Shown: positions 42,440 to 55,081, counted from the stretch's first letter. The stretch is DNA of 64,000 nt from Echria macrotheca (GCA_030411725.1 MU839832.1:806001-870000), one strand, 5' to 3'. The notes: a model not told the origin generated them from the sequence alone. Numbers and translations are program-made.

Positions 42440-44863
42440 CTACTTTCTCCGACCGCCTTTCTTAGCAGCCGGCCGCTTCACCTTTGGCTTGCTCTTGCTC
42501 TTGGGCTTGATCTTCTTGACGTTGAGCACCGCCCCCTTACCATCCCTCTCGGCCCGCCCCTTTTTCCACGCCCGCCCTTCAGCCCTCTCCGCCTTGGAAT
42601 CCAATATCTTCAAGTCTTTGCCGCTCAGCTTTCCGTCGTTTTTCTGCTTCAGCTTATCCCGAACCCCGTTGAGCTGCGCTCGCCCGGCCTCTTTGGCAAG
42701 CTTCTTGTCCTTCTCCGTCTCGAACCACGTCCGCTTCGGCCGCGAGCTGATCTCGTCCTCGTATCTGATGAGATTCTCGCCCTTCTTGACCTGCATCTCG
42801 ACCTGAGCCAGCTGTTTTTCTTCTTTCTCCTCCCGCATGATGGCCTCGATCTCGTCTTCCCATTCGTCGACCTGATCCTGCCATTTGTCGGCATCGGCCG
42901 CGTCAATCACTCGACTGATGATTTTGGCGCCCTGGGCTTTGCCCGCCCTGACCGCGGCTTTCACAACTTTGCGGTCCGGCTCGGCTGCCAGCGTGATGGC
43001 CGTACCCGTGCGTCCGGCACGGGCCGTACGGCCGACTCTGTGAACGTAGATCTCGAGCGACTGGGGAGCTTCGTAGTTGATGACGGTATCAACTCCTTTG
43101 ATATCGAGACCACGAGAGGCAAGATCGGTGGCCAGGAGATAGGAAACCTTGCCATCTCGAAACGCCTCAACGCTCGCAATACGCTAGGGTGTGTCAGCTT
43201 GAACACCAAGATGAAATATGCATATGCTTACCTGAGCCTGGTTCATGCTTCCGTGGAGCTCAGCGCATGACAAACCAAGGAGACCAAAGATGATACGAGC
43301 CCGATGGGCTATCTTCTTCTGTCGGAAGAAAATGATGACACGGTCGTGGTAAAGCGTCTTGCAGATGTGTACCAGATACCCCATGCGCTTCTCTTCGCGC
43401 CCAGGACGAAGCCTGACAAACTCTTGCGCGAGCGTGGTAACCGTCTTCTTCTTGGAGTCGACCATGATCCTCACGGGCTTGTTGAGGCCCACTCGAATCA
43501 GCTTGTCGACGGTCGATGTCATGGTGGCCGAGAACAGCATCGTCTGTCTCGATTTGGGAAGCGTCGTAAGAATCTCGTTCAGCTCATCCGCGAACCCATC
43601 CTCCAACATCCTGTCGGCTTCGTCCAGGACCAAAATCTCGACTGTGTCGGTGGCGAAGCTGGCCGAGTTCCTCATGTGGTCGATGAATCTACCAGGCGTG
43701 GCGATGACGACGTCCGGCCTCAAGCGTAGTTCGGCCTCCTGAACCTTGAGACTCAAACCACCAACAGCTAAACAGAACTTGATGTCGGTATGGCTGGCAA
43801 GCTTGGTGGCCACCGCGTGGCACTGGATGGCCAGCTCACGAGTGGGCGTAAGGATGACGACTCTTGTTGTCGGCACCTTCTTCGGCCTGTAGAGGAGACG
43901 TTCCAGAATCGGAACGACGAAAGCCGCCGTCTTTCCGGAACCCGTGACGGCACCACCCACGACGTCTTTGCCCTCGAGGGAGATTGGTATCGTCTTGGCC
44001 TGAATCGGCGTCGGCTTGGTGAATCCCACGGAAGCAAGACCTCTGAGAATAGGGCGCGACAGCGCCATGGCCTGGAACGAAGACGGCCCGCCGTTCTTGC
44101 CAGACTTGTCCTCCACCTCGGGCGCGAAGAAGTCCTTCCTCCTGGCTTCCTCCTCCGCGTCCTCTTCTTCGTCGTCCGACCCGGAATCCTGGTCCGCCGG
44201 ATGCTCAACAGGCGTAGCGACAGAGTCATCATCCGAAGCCGCCTCATCCTCGTCCCCTTCCTCTCTATCCGGCATATCCTCATCCCCCTCTTCCTCGTCC
44301 TCCTCATCCACGTCCGACCCAACACCCATCCCAAACGCATCATCAGCCAGCACCTCCTCATCCAAATCCACCTCCATCCCGCCATCCTCAACCTCTTTTT
44401 CGTCTTGGAGACCGTTCGCCGCCGTCTTCCCCTCCTTCTTCTCCCTCCTCCTCCTGATAATCTCATCAATATCAACCCCCTTCTTGTCGCCCCCCTTGAC
44501 CCCCTTCGCCCCGTCAAACCCCCACGCATCCAAGTCCTCCGTCATATCAACAGCATTCATGCCCTCGGCGACAAACTCGAATTCCGAATCCATCGCGCCA
44601 TCATCCTCGTCGTTTTGGCCCCATATCCCCAGACCTTCTTCTTCCTCTCCATTTTCCTCGTCATCTTCGCCTGAAGATTTTGACTTGTTCTTCCTTTTCT
44701 TCTTGTTGCCGCCGTCGGGAGCAGCAGAAGCCGTCCGGGCCTTCTTTTTCGGCGGCGCCGCCGCGATCGTCTCCTCTTCGGCGGGGACAGGGACGTCGGC
44801 CTCGTCGGGGATGGTGAAGACAAAGTCGTCGTCGACGTTTTTGCGCTTTTGTGAGGGCGCCAT
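42440..44863 (-). CDS. DRS1: DEAD-box RNA helicase Drs1
   Basis: Exon 1 (43232-44863) and exon 2 (42440-43183), separated by a 48-nt intron in phase 0, give 791 aa. The N-terminal ~250 residues are acidic with Lys-rich patches. Helicase motifs in order: Q motif GFTKPTPIQ, GAVTGSGKT (motif I), PTRELAIQ, ATPGRFIDH, LDEADRML, FSATMT, FFRQKK, then across the intron ELHGSMNQAQ-RIASVEAF, TDLASRGLDIKGV and HRVGRTARAG. The basic C-terminus (KKIKPKSKSKPKVKRPAAKKGG) is nucleolar-like. Drs1 (human DDX27) is an ATP-dependent helicase of 60S pre-ribosome assembly, in pathway terms near 27S rRNA processing. The nearby Stm1 and tRNase Z are also translation-related, without evidence of shared control. Start: the first ATG, MAPSQKRKNVDDDF. 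Confidence 0.94.
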
Positions 44864-45658
44864 TTTTTTCGGTCCTCAGCTAAATAACCCAATTGGCAGC
44901 AAAGAAAACAGCAGACAGCAGATCGGAATGGTGGGGTCCAAGCAAACAACTTTTGGGAGCCGGGGAGGTCGCCCAAAAAAAATTTGGAGCTTGGGAACTT
45001 TTTCTGCCGGCGGTGTGGTGCTGATAAGGTTCAGTGGGGAAGGTCTGCTGTGCTGATAGGCTCGATAGGCCCATAGGGGCCTGTAACGTAAAACTTGGCG
45101 CCTAGACTGGCTTACACACTTTCTCCTGCACAGGAAGCAGGAAGAGGAAGAGCAGGATTTAAGCATATTTGAAACTCCAGGTTCTGTATACTCCTCAGGG
45201 ACCAAACTTGCTGAGATCCGTAGTTTCGACAAACATTGAGCGGCAGATTGTGTGATCAGGATTCAGAGGCTCTCTAGACATGCACCGTGAGATACAACAG
45301 CATCCCTCTAAACAGCAAGCATACACGCTTCCCGCTCATGTTTTCCACATTTGATATATTCAAAGTCATCGGGATCCCCGACCAGCCAGTCCGCGACTCG
45401 CTATCTCAAACATATCTACCTCCTCATCTGAAATTACACAACCGATTTTCCCCGTAGCCACACGATCCAGATGCTGCAACACCGGATCTCATAACTCCTG
45501 TCCAACCGGCAATGCAAAAGCCCCCGTTCCCCGTCTGGGATATATCCAAATCTCAAAAGACCCCAAACGCCTCGCCATGGTATAAATGCCTGTCCGTGCC
45601 TTCCATCGCCGCAAGATCGCCGCCCATTATATCTCAACCCGCACCGTTAAAGTCCTTG
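44864..45658. other. Drs1 promoter / membrane-protein 3' flank
   Basis: Between two reverse genes. Contains an A/T tract (CGCCCAAAAAAAATTTGG) near 44.97 kb in the Drs1 promoter. No other gene recognised. Confidence 0.55.
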
Positions 45659-47638
45659 TCACCTCCTCTCACCAAGGTCGTACTCTTCGACATCCTCATC
45701 CTCGCTCCGCTTCTTCGCCTTTTGCGCGCGCATACTGAGCAGCTCGCTGGACAGCAAAAACTTTTGCTCGTCGATCTCCCGTCGCCCGCCCGCCCCAGAC
45801 GGTCCTGCCTCAGGATGATTCCGCTTGTATTGCTGTGACTGATACGGTAGTTGAGGCTCATTCTGCGCCGCGGTCCCGGGCAGCTCGTGCTCCACAACGT
45901 GCGCGCCGTAATTGTAGAACCCGTCCTTTGTCGGTGGAAGCTCCGCTTCGGCTTGTGGTTCGGCTAGCTTGCGAATGGCGCCCTTCTCCATGGCGTAGAA
46001 ATCGGCCGTCGATGCATACGGCGGTAGCGGGCCCATAGCGGAAGCCGTCATGGATGGTTCTATCATCTCATCGTCCAGTATCCAGGAGAATCGACGCTCG
46101 CGCGACTGAGAAAAGGCCGTGGGATCGACGTCTTGGTGTCGCTTGAAAAGATTGTCGGCGGGAGGGACCGTGGGCGTCGTCACGGCAGGCGTTGGTGTTA
46201 CTCGGTTCGGGCCGTATGATACAACGATAGGCTGCGCAGCTTTGCGAGGCGGGGACGGAGACGGGTCGGGGATGGGCGGGACCGGGAGGACGTAGCTGGC
46301 GTAGTCGGGCATCATGGGTATAGGGACATGCGGCATGGGTGGTATGCCTTCTCGGCTGTCGGTAGATATGTTGCAGGAACGGGAACCGAGGTCCGCTCTT
46401 GAGCTCGGCCGCGGCGTAAGGGTCGGTGTGACGGGATTCGGTCCGTACGATGTGACAATCGGAATAGGTCCGGACTTCTGACGAGCGGCCGAGAGCTCGT
46501 CCCGGTCGGTCCAATACGTCGTGGCATGTGATGTGTTTGGCGAGTGCCCGGCCGATGGCGAGACCGGGTCGAGAGAATGGAGCGATCGTATGTCGTCGTA
46601 GCCTGTCGACCCCGGAAAGCCGTCAAAGACTGGCTGGATCGGACATAGAGGTTCGTCTGAGTGGCCCGAGGTGACGGACTCGGCGCCGCTGCGCGTCATG
46701 CCATTCTTCCTCCCATGTCGCCGCTCGTGGTCCATTATAGCCTCGGTGTGGTTCGACTTGTGTCGGTTCTTCCGCCGCCGGAAATATAAAAACGCAGCCA
46801 TGGCGCTGGCGGCGATGCAGAACAAGGTGATGCCGATGCCCAGGCCGGCTTTCGCGCCGACGGAGAGGTCCCCTCCAGGGGGTGGTTGAGGGGCCACGGC
46901 GGCCGTCGGGGTGCGCACGTTCAGCAGAGCTGAGCTTGGAGGTGTCGCCGCTGAAGATGTGGTGCCGGCCTCGTCGATCGCTCGCAGTTCGAGCGTCGCT
47001 CTCGCGCTCCCGGGTCGGTCGCCCGACAAGAGTCTAAACGGCGGGCTGCTGTCTCCGCACTCGCCCGACTCTGACTTGAGATGGAACCAGCAACGATCGG
47101 CCGAGGAAAAGTTTAGCACGACAAACTCGCTGCCAGTCGGGGTCGCATGGTCGACTCGAAACTCTATAAGGTGGGGGTTGGGTTAGCAATCGCGACCATC
47201 AGTCAGCGAAACGGCCATTCACGGGGCGCACAGCAGCAGCAGTAGAGGAAAGGCGGGAGCACGGTGCAGTCGTCGACAGTTTCGGTCACCCTTTTGGCGA
47301 AAGAGAAGTGGAGGGGCTTGCATCGATCGATGCAGCGCCGGCCGCTTGGCGAGAAGGTGGAACAGTGCAGAAAATCAGGGCCACTCACTTTCAGACACCC
47401 TCCCTGCTTCACCACACAAACACAAAAGCGTGACCCGAGGAGACGAAGATCGGAAGGTGACGTTGACGCTGTCGAGGTGGTGGAGGACGAGTCCTGGCGT
47501 CGGGAAGAGAAAGCTGGCCCCGCAGGACGCGGGAGTCGGAGTCGTCGTGATCGCCCGGTTGAAGAGCCCGGGAGAGGGCAGGTCGACGAGTCGCCCGTTG
47601 TTCCGCCCGAGGGTTGCACTCCTGGTTACCGGCGCCAT
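45659..47638 (-). CDS. Single-pass membrane protein, sensor-like
   Basis: Two exons (47413-47638 and 45659-47163) join through a phase-1 intron as TLLCLC-EFRVDHATPTG and give 576 aa. The ectodomain (about 1-178) has few cysteines (C39, C73, C75, C100, C111) and a FRVDHATPTGSEFVVLNFSS beta-like stretch. One transmembrane helix (about 179-203, GLGIGITLFCIAASAMAAFLYF) is followed by RRRKNRHK, which places the long tail in the cytosol. The tail is Pro/Ser-rich and contains two copies of SYGPN-(P/R)-VTPT. This is the layout of fungal wall-stress sensors and similar Mid2-like proteins, but no named family is certain. The start ATG at 47638 lacks a clear signal peptide, so a further 5' exon is likely and the true start is unresolved. 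Confidence 0.72.
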
Positions 47639-49210
47639 CGCCGCCACGCAGCGAACCGGGCGTCTTGCAGTCGCCGAAAGGTCAGGGAGACGGCTGCGAG
47701 GGAGACATGGGCAGGTGTGGTGTCGAGGTAGGGACGCCGCCAAAATTTGTCGGTGGTCGAGTTTGTCAACGAGGAGACACTGTTCCGGCGCCTTTCACGA
47801 CGGGTTTCGAACGCCTGCTTGCTTCAGGAGGGGGGCGGATCGAGGGAGCCACCGGTCGGGTGGGCTGGGTGCTGGCTGGCACACACGGCTGGGGACGAAT
47901 GGCCAGACTTGGCCCCCAAACTCTTGATCGTCCGACAACCCAAAGCGGACCACGGCTGCCGCCCGTTGGCCCTCCACGATTCGATCGCAGCGCGCTGGTA
48001 CGGGCTCGTTGATGGCGGGCTCGGTCGCCCAACTTCCACATCCAGACGTTCGGTGGCGAGCGGCAGAAGGTTTGGAGGAGTTCGTCTGTTGTGCTCCGAG
48101 TTCACACGTACCGCCGCGTGCCACCGGTCAGCCTTGCTGACTTTGCAAAGTCCCGGCCCTTTGACTCGGGTCTCACTCCGGATCGACGACGTCCCGACTG
48201 TCTCGAGTTTTTGATAGTGCTCCAAATTTTCTCGTATACTCGACTATGCGGCACAGTATAATCTTTATGTCGTCAGGACGAGAAGACGGACCCAGCTGTG
48301 CTTCGAGAAGGGACAGCGGCCGCGGCATTGACGGACAGGCTTTGGGACTTTCTGGGTTCCCGGCTGCTTCGCCCTGTCCATAATTAACTGCAAAGCAGTG
48401 ATACGCTGATGCGGGGCACAAGCGTCTATGGCCGGCCCCCTGATTGGGCGGGCAGGGCGGACGGCAGGGTTCGCGATCCTCCCTGGCTCGTTAAGCCAGT
48501 TTGCCCTCAGGGCTGAAAAGCTCGTGATGGCCAGCTCCTGCCAGCTGGAGAAAGGGGGCCGGCCGTTTGCTGGGCAGCGATCGAGATGGGATCTCGGCTT
48601 CATCCCGACAAACACCGTCCTGACCACCCATTCCATCGTTCGATGTTTTTGCCAGAGGCAGTTGACTACCTATCGTCACCAGCGGGGAACGTGGCAATGA
48701 TCCTACGACCTGTCTGACTGCCCAGAATCCTACGCGCGCTGAAGGGAGGCCGGCAGTGATTGGCCCTGCCATCCACACAGCCTCTACTGGAGCTTGCTAT
48801 CAGCCCTACCCTCAGAAGCAGCGGCAGTCCAACTGGCGGACAACCATGATCTCACCTTGAGTTTGGACTGTCGAATCACAGCTGTCGGGGGGCATTTTCT
48901 TACCATGCGACGAATTTCCACCGTGTCTTGAGCTTTTCGGTGTCGATTGTGTTTCTCGGTTGTGATTGGAGATGGAAGCTTTACGGCTTCTAGATGTTTG
49001 GCCCTTCTGGCAGCTTGAAACGTGGCGGGCAGCGCCGCAAGGCCGCAGCTTTCGATACTGTGCGCAGTGAAAGATACAACCAACAACAGGCATTCATCCG
49101 CTTCCACGCCAGCCAAGCCTCACAACAGCAGCGTCAAAAGTTCATGACATCAAACGTTCTAGGTATTCAAGTTGACGACGCAGCTTTTTGACTGGGCGAG
49201 AGAGCTGACG
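47639..49210. other. Membrane-protein 5' flank / GH16 3' flank
   Basis: May contain an unplaced signal-peptide exon of the membrane-protein gene. Frames of 90-150 codons here (47.7-48.7 kb) look like chance reading of GC-rich sequence. No gene recognised. Confidence 0.5.
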
Positions 49211-50081
49211 CTACGGGTTATAGCTCCAGACCTCGAGCTTCCTGGCTTGATATACCGTGTCTGAAATGTTGATTAGTGACCACCAGCTGGGTGACGGTTG
49301 GGCTGGATGACCGACCTTCATTGGGGCCAGGGGAGCCAGACGAGCCCTCCATCTGGAGATTGATGATGCTGGCGGCCGCTGTTAGCTCGCGAAGCACTTG
49401 TTTCGAGAAACCACGAGCTCACAGATACATGGGCTGTCCGACGAAGCCTCGACCGTATTGCGTGTCGATCAGCTTGTCGTCCATGAAGAACTTGATGGCC
49501 AGGTCCTTCCCGTTCTGGTCGCGGAGCTCGCATCGGATGCTGTGGAAGTCTCCCGGGCTGGGATAGTTGACGTCCTTGGCTTTCACCTGGGAGGACGTGT
49601 TGAAGGTGTTGAAGCTGATCTTGCCGCTGCCTTTCCACTCGGCCATGTCGACTTCAGGCGGCCACCCCTTGACGGCGGTGAGCCAGAAGGCCGGCCAGGT
49701 GCCGCGGGTCGTGGTCGCGCGGAACTCGCCCGAGAAGTCATAGCCACCGCCACGAGAGACGTTGAAGTGCTCCTTGGCGGAGATGGCGCCTGAGAGGTAT
49801 TTGATGGGAATTTGCTTGCCGCCGTGGGTTGCCGGTTTTTCGCCGCTTACTTTCTTTGCGGTGATGGTCAGCGTGCCTCCCGACATGGACACCTGGGATT
49901 TGCTCATGCGGGCGGCGCCGTTGTGGTCGGTTCCCCAGGGGTAGTTGTAGTCCCAGTCGGCGTCAAAGTTGGACTGCGAGTCGAAGCTGGTTGCGGGGAT
50001 CATGACATGTTTGGCGTCCGCCGCGGGATAGGCCGAGAGGGAGCCAAGCAGCAGTACCGCCAGTGGTTTTAGGGATCTCAT
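49211..50081 (-). CDS. Secreted glycoside hydrolase family 16 protein
   Basis: Three exons (49423-50081, 49316-49368, 49211-49260) give 253 aa. The N-terminus MRSLKPLAVLLLGSLSAYPAADA is a signal peptide, probably cleaved near residue 23. The catalytic site is the GH16 E-x-D-x-x-E pattern in PPEVDMAEW, with E143 as nucleophile, D145 assisting and E148 as acid/base by family precedent. Flanking strands TWPAFWLTA and GDFHSIRCELR plus the final RKLEVWSYNP complete a beta-jelly-roll. GH16 enzymes cleave or transglycosylate beta-1,3/1,4 glucans and galactans; the exact substrate is not evident. The second exon encodes only about 18 residues (LIINLQMEGSSGSPG) but is needed for the last strands. There is no GPI-type tail. 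It is divergent from the flavin-reductase gene; start is the ATG beginning the signal peptide. Confidence 0.9.
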
Positions 50082-51017
50082 TTTCACTCCTGAACGAGAG
50101 TTCAAGACTGAAGTTGGAGATTCTCAAGTCTGAGCGGAGAGGTGCTATATACTATGTCCAGCCGACGTCTTAATCTAGCTTACCCCGGGGTTTGCAACTC
50201 TCAGATACCATTGTGGGCACGGCTGGACTTATCCAACCGAATCGGGATGGCATTCAGATCAATTCGCCGGGTTGTTTCCTTATTTATCACGTGTGGTGGA
50301 TATAACCGGACAGGTGCCTCCCGGCGACTTTTTGGGAGCATATCGAAGATTGCACCAGAGAATATCGGATACACCATCAATCACCTGGTCTGTATCTTTT
50401 CCAAGGAAGTAAAAGATATCAACCTCTAGTCGACGCATGTTCATGCTGTAAACTACAAGCATTGTATTGTCCCTTGACAGGTATAACAGCCAACAACAGC
50501 CAGACGTGATATCCAGCCATAAGTCATACCCACAGGGGTGTTTCTACATACCTCCCGAAATCAGCGATATACCTGCTTTACTCGTTTGCTGATGCTCGAT
50601 TGCATACGGATTACGTATACAGGGGACATATCGGTCTCTAAACACCAAGGACTGGGACATAACCCAGAGAGGTTCTTCCCGCCCGATCTCCCGATCACCA
50701 TCAGCGAAAACTACTTACTTACATCACGCAAATCCCGAACCGTGGTGCTGGCGCGCTTAGTCAGGAACGACGGTGCATCGCGCTAGGTATCACTTGCATG
50801 AACGGCACAGGCCCGGGTCGAAAGCGGTTGCATCATCGATCATTCATTCGGGGATGTCGCCGTTCTGGTCGTTTGTCTCGGCCGGGATGACGGACGGTAC
50901 CCAGGTTGGCGACCGAGCTTTGGTTTCCAGTCACCGAATCCCTATCTACCACTTTTGTTTCGTCAAAAACAGTAATAAACCCACCGACCAGACAGAGATA
51001 CCTAGATAACACTCCCG
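50082..51017. promoter_or_regulatory. Divergent promoter GH16 / flavin reductase
   Basis: A TATATA element at 50146-50151, about 65 nt upstream of the GH16 ATG, suits a regulated secreted-enzyme gene. No coding sequence recognised. Confidence 0.5.
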
Positions 51018-52218
51018 ATGTCGACCCCCCGCTCTGTATTCCGCTATCCGTTATCCGACGGCAACCGCACCCGCCGTGCGCCGGGACCCTCCCTGCCCCT
51101 CTTGTCCCTCCCCCTCCCCCGCCTCTCTCGACCTACCACCCCTCGGCCGGCATCCTCACCACCGCCGGGGGGGTATTTTATATCGTCGTCGTCTCCTACC
51201 CCTTTCCCCGTGACATCGCGGTCCTATTCCACCTCCCCCCCAAAAAAAACAAAAATGGCAGCCGAAAACACAGCAAAGTGGGAATCCCAACTCAAACGCA
51301 ACCCCCACGGCGACTTCAAACAAGTCGAAGCCTCCCGGCCCCCCTTCGACACCTCCTCAACCTTCCGCTACACCCAGACGCCCTCCCCATCCTGGACCTT
51401 CGGCTCCGGCGCCAACTCCCTGTCCCCCTCCAACCCCCCATCCCACATCCCCATCGACCCCTACGCCCCCTCGCGGCCCGCAGCATTCAACTACAAGCTC
51501 CTCATAAGCGCCGTAGTCCCGCGCCCCATCGCCTTCCTCTCGACCGTTTCTCCCACAGGATCGTCCACCAACCTAGCCCCCTTCAGCTACTTCCAGGTAA
51601 TAGCGCACGACCCGCCCCTCTTCGTCGTCGGGTTCGCCTCCTCACTCGCCCGCGCCAAGGACTCCCTCCGCAACCTGGTCGAGACGAACGAGTGCGTCAT
51701 CAACATTATCTCGGAGGACTTCATCGAGGCGGCCAACAGCACGTCCATCAACGCGCCCTACGGCGCGTCGGAGTGGGACGTGAGCGGGCTGACGCCCGTG
51801 TATGACTGTGAGATCGTATCAAAGGTGCCGCGGGTGAAAGAGGCCGTGTTTAGCATCGAGGCTAAGCTGGAGAGCGTGAGGGAGTTTGAGAGTCGCGCGA
51901 ATCCGGGGAAGATGGGGTCGACGATGGTTGTGTTGGAGGGCGTGAGGTTCTGGGCGAGGGAGGATGCGATTAATGAGGAGGGGAATTTGTTGGATCCAAA
52001 GGTATGTGTTTTGTTTTGTTTCCTCGAGACAATGTGTGTGGGTGGGTGTTGACCGTGGTGGATAGGTATTACGGCCGATGAGTAGGTTGGGAGGGATTAC
52101 TTATGGCAGGGTGACGGAGGCGCTTGAGCTGCCCAGACCGGATTTCGAGAGGGATCTTGGTGGGCAGGAGGGGCTGGCCAAGTTGAAGGAGAAGAAGGCT
52201 GGGAAGGAAGGCGAGTGA
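51018..52218 (+). CDS. Flavin-reductase-like FMN-binding split-barrel protein
   Basis: Exon 1 (51018-52001) and exon 2 (52066-52218) give 378 aa. The flavin-binding split barrel covers about residues 155-345: FNYKLLISAVVPRPIAFLSTVSPTG, NLAPFSYFQVIAHDPPLF, VGFASSLARAKDSLRNLVETNECVINII, then EWDVSGLTPVYDCEIVSKVPRVKEAVFSIEAKLE and GVRFWAREDAI. The C-terminal exon holds VLRPMSRLGGITYGRVTEALELPRP. These proteins bind FMN and act as NAD(P)H flavin reductases or related oxidoreductases; the partner is unknown. From the first ATG the protein begins with a Ser/Pro/Arg-rich segment ending RSYSTSPPKK, which resembles a mitochondrial presequence. A second in-frame ATG at 51255 (MAAENTAKWESQ) lies just after an A-rich tract in a strong context, so two isoforms may exist. 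Confidence 0.85.
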
Positions 52219-52732
52219 TTTGTAGATATCTTTACATGGGAGGTGGACGGAGTTTTCTAGAACTAGAGATATAAAGTCCTCTTGTGTCACCACCAAACGT
52301 GTTTCGAGGTTGCTCTCATCAGACTTGTATAGAGTGTACGTTGTCACGTATACCAGGTCTGCTCTGCCATGCCAAGCCAACAACTGGTCAAAACCGAAAC
52401 AAGCTCACCCACGCCCGCTCTTCTTCCCGATCGTATCCCCCAATCATAACGCCATACCACGCTGCCCCAGCCGGTATCAACTCCTTTCCCACCCGCACCC
52501 AAGGTTGTATGTCCCGCCTACCGAACCGTACCACAAAAACCCTACTCCGTAAGGGGGTATCTAGCAACACAGAGAAAAAGAAAAAAGACAGAAACAAAAG
52601 CAAAGCAAGCTTATATAACCCACCACACCAAAACAAAACCATTGCCCGTGGCCATAATCGTAACCCATGCCGCGCTGAAAAATCCAACCCAAGTCGACCC
52701 TCGCTGAATGTTATTCCTCCCCCCCAGACTCG
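52219..52732. other. Convergent 3' flanks
   Basis: Between the flavin-reductase and phosphodiesterase stops. A/C-rich sequence around 52.57-52.65 kb (AACACAGAGAAAAAG) is probably 3' UTR. No gene recognised. Confidence 0.6.
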
Positions 52733-55081
52733 TCAAAGATATAAATCCTGCCCGACACTCGACAAGATATACTCACACCCGAGCATATCCTCCGCCTCGT
52801 GCGCCCGTAGCTGCTCAAGAATGACATCCCCCGCCGCCGGCCCCTCGTTCAACTTATCCTTGACGTGGATAATCACAATCTTCAGACCTTGCAGGGGCAG
52901 AGGCAGCTCCGACTCGACGCCGTCCTCCAAGGGTCCAGGTCCACCGCGAAAGCCCAGCGGCGTCATCATCTCGACATCATGCAGCGACAGCTCGGCCGTC
53001 GGCGTAGCCAGGTGCGGTGATTCGGTCCCCTCCGGCCTGTGAGCGGCAACAGACCCATTCGGTTTGACCGTCTTGGGCGACACCGGCGAGTCCTCGGATT
53101 CGGCATGATGCAGACCAGGTGGACCGGGAACCGGGTTACTCGTCACCCCCCCGTAGGTTCGTCCCGTCGTCGAGCTGGCCCCCTGTCCCGTCTTCCGGCG
53201 CGTCAGCAAGGCGCCGACGTCCGACCCCTGGCGTTTCCGCTTCTTCTCGCTACCACTGCCGTACCCGCTCGCCGTGCTGCTCAGCCGCTCCCTCTCCTTC
53301 AGCCTGATCGCCTCGCGCTCCGCACCGACCTCGGCGGCGAGCGACCGCATCTCCTCGGCGATAAACCGCGGCGAGAGGTGACCAAACAACCGGTCGACCG
53401 ACTGCGAATCGTCAAAGCTGCACTCGATGAATATCGCCGCAAGCTTGCCCGAGACGATCTTGGGTGCTGCTTCCGCCCATACCAGCTTGTTGCGTGGCGA
53501 CAGACTGATCGAGTCGGGTTCGACGTCTCCAAAAACGATAATCTCGCGTCCGGTCGTGACGTGCCGCAGGAAATACGCCGAGCTATCATACACACAAACA
53601 GACTCGCTCGCGGTGCCCGGTCCTGACACCGAGCCCGGCCGGGGTACGCCCGGGCCGGTTTGGCTTGGACTCTGCTGCTCACGGGCCTGCTGCGACTGCT
53701 GTTGCTGCATGAAAACTCCAAGACTGGAACTGGAGGAATGATGCGGACCGTTAGTCCGCGGAGACAGCAAGCTCATTCCCATACCCACAGCGCCCATACC
53801 GAACGAGGAGGCGTCGAAGCTCCCATGGCGCACGCTGCTCCCACTCCCCCTATGAGTATGGCGTTCGATGCAGTGGCCGTGGCTGACACCCCAGATCTTG
53901 ACCGAGAGGCCGTCGCTAATCTCGAGGTATCCCTTGCCCTCGCCCTCCCCAAAAGCCGGGGAGCCGCCTTCGACGAGACGCATATACGTCACGAGACCGG
54001 CGCCATTGTTCTCGTCGCTCAGATTCGGCCATATGACATTGTTGAATATGTGTGTTTTGAAAGCCGCTATCGTACTTGGCAACCCGGCCAGGCGTTTCGG
54101 CCGGCCCCCCGTAAGGCCCGCCGTATTGATGACAAAGGCCGAGATGTGATCGAGATGGGGATGCGTGATGAGATACGTGTCGATCAGGTTCTGGTGGATA
54201 TGGGATGCATTGGCGTTCGGGTTGCGGTATGGCACGCTGAGTCCCGCAAAGGGCCCCGACGTCAGCGTGTGTGGGAGGGAAAGCTCCTCGCTCTCGCCAA
54301 GGCCGGCTGGTTGTGTCTCTTTGAGAATGTTTGCGATGGCGCCGAGATGGACGCCCGCGTCGAGGGCGACGATAGATCCCCTCCTCCATCCAGACTCCAC
54401 CGAGCGCACCAACAGCGCAGTGACGTTGGATTCAAGCGGTCCTCCACCAGAGCCCTATTTTTGTTAGATGCTGTCATGACTGATTTCTTCGATCTGTCAA
54501 GATGTCATATTCCACTCGGAATGTTCCGCACCCGCCACCGACCACGAAGCCACGATTATCAAGGTCCGCCACGGACTGAGGTAGCCGGCGGGAGTCATCC
54601 CATCAAAACAAAGAGACCCTGTGCTCTGCCGCGAATGTCCTAGACAAGGCGAACAAAGGAGAGACCTGCAGGCGAGACTTTGCCTCGTCGATGCCCTTTG
54701 TGCGACGCCCCCGAACAAAGAACAGATGGCCCGAACACCCCCGGCCGTCGCCGGCCCCGCCATTGCCCGTCCTCAAGGCTCGACAATGTGTCGGGATTGT
54801 GTTGTCCTGGTCCAGCAAAGACGTTGGGAGAGTCCGGGGTTGACAGGTGTAGAGATAGATGATGGGATGGTGGGGTTTTTGCTTGGCACTCAGTCCCAAC
54901 AACAACCCTGGGGTCCAAATGCAATGTGCGACGCGCGCGAATGAAGAACAGACGAAAAAAAAAGAGGACTAACCAGGACGATGACATGCAGTGCTGCAGT
55001 CGATGCACCATTGCCTTCCCCCCCATTCGCAGCAGCGGCAGCAGCAGCTGCTGCTGCTGCTTCACCTCCGCCGTCGCCCAT
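52733..55081 (-). CDS. PDE1: Class II 3',5'-cyclic nucleotide phosphodiesterase
   Basis: Exon 1 (54974-55081) encodes MGDGGGE, an Ala run and ALHVIVL; a 519-nt intron leads to exon 2 (52733-54454), which begins GSGGGPLESNVTALLVRS. Together they form the beta strand and glycine loop that open the class II (PDEase II) domain, giving 609 aa. The metal-binding motif THPHLDHISAF is at about residues 133-143, with FGDVEPD and FIECSFD later. A region rich in Ser, Gly and Lys (about 290-330 and 430-520) interrupts the core. The family hydrolyses cAMP, the low-affinity arm of fungal cAMP control. It belongs to signalling together with the LAMMER kinase. Exon 1 is fixed by the family's VIVLGSGGGP join. 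The intron is unusually long for this window. Confidence 0.92.
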
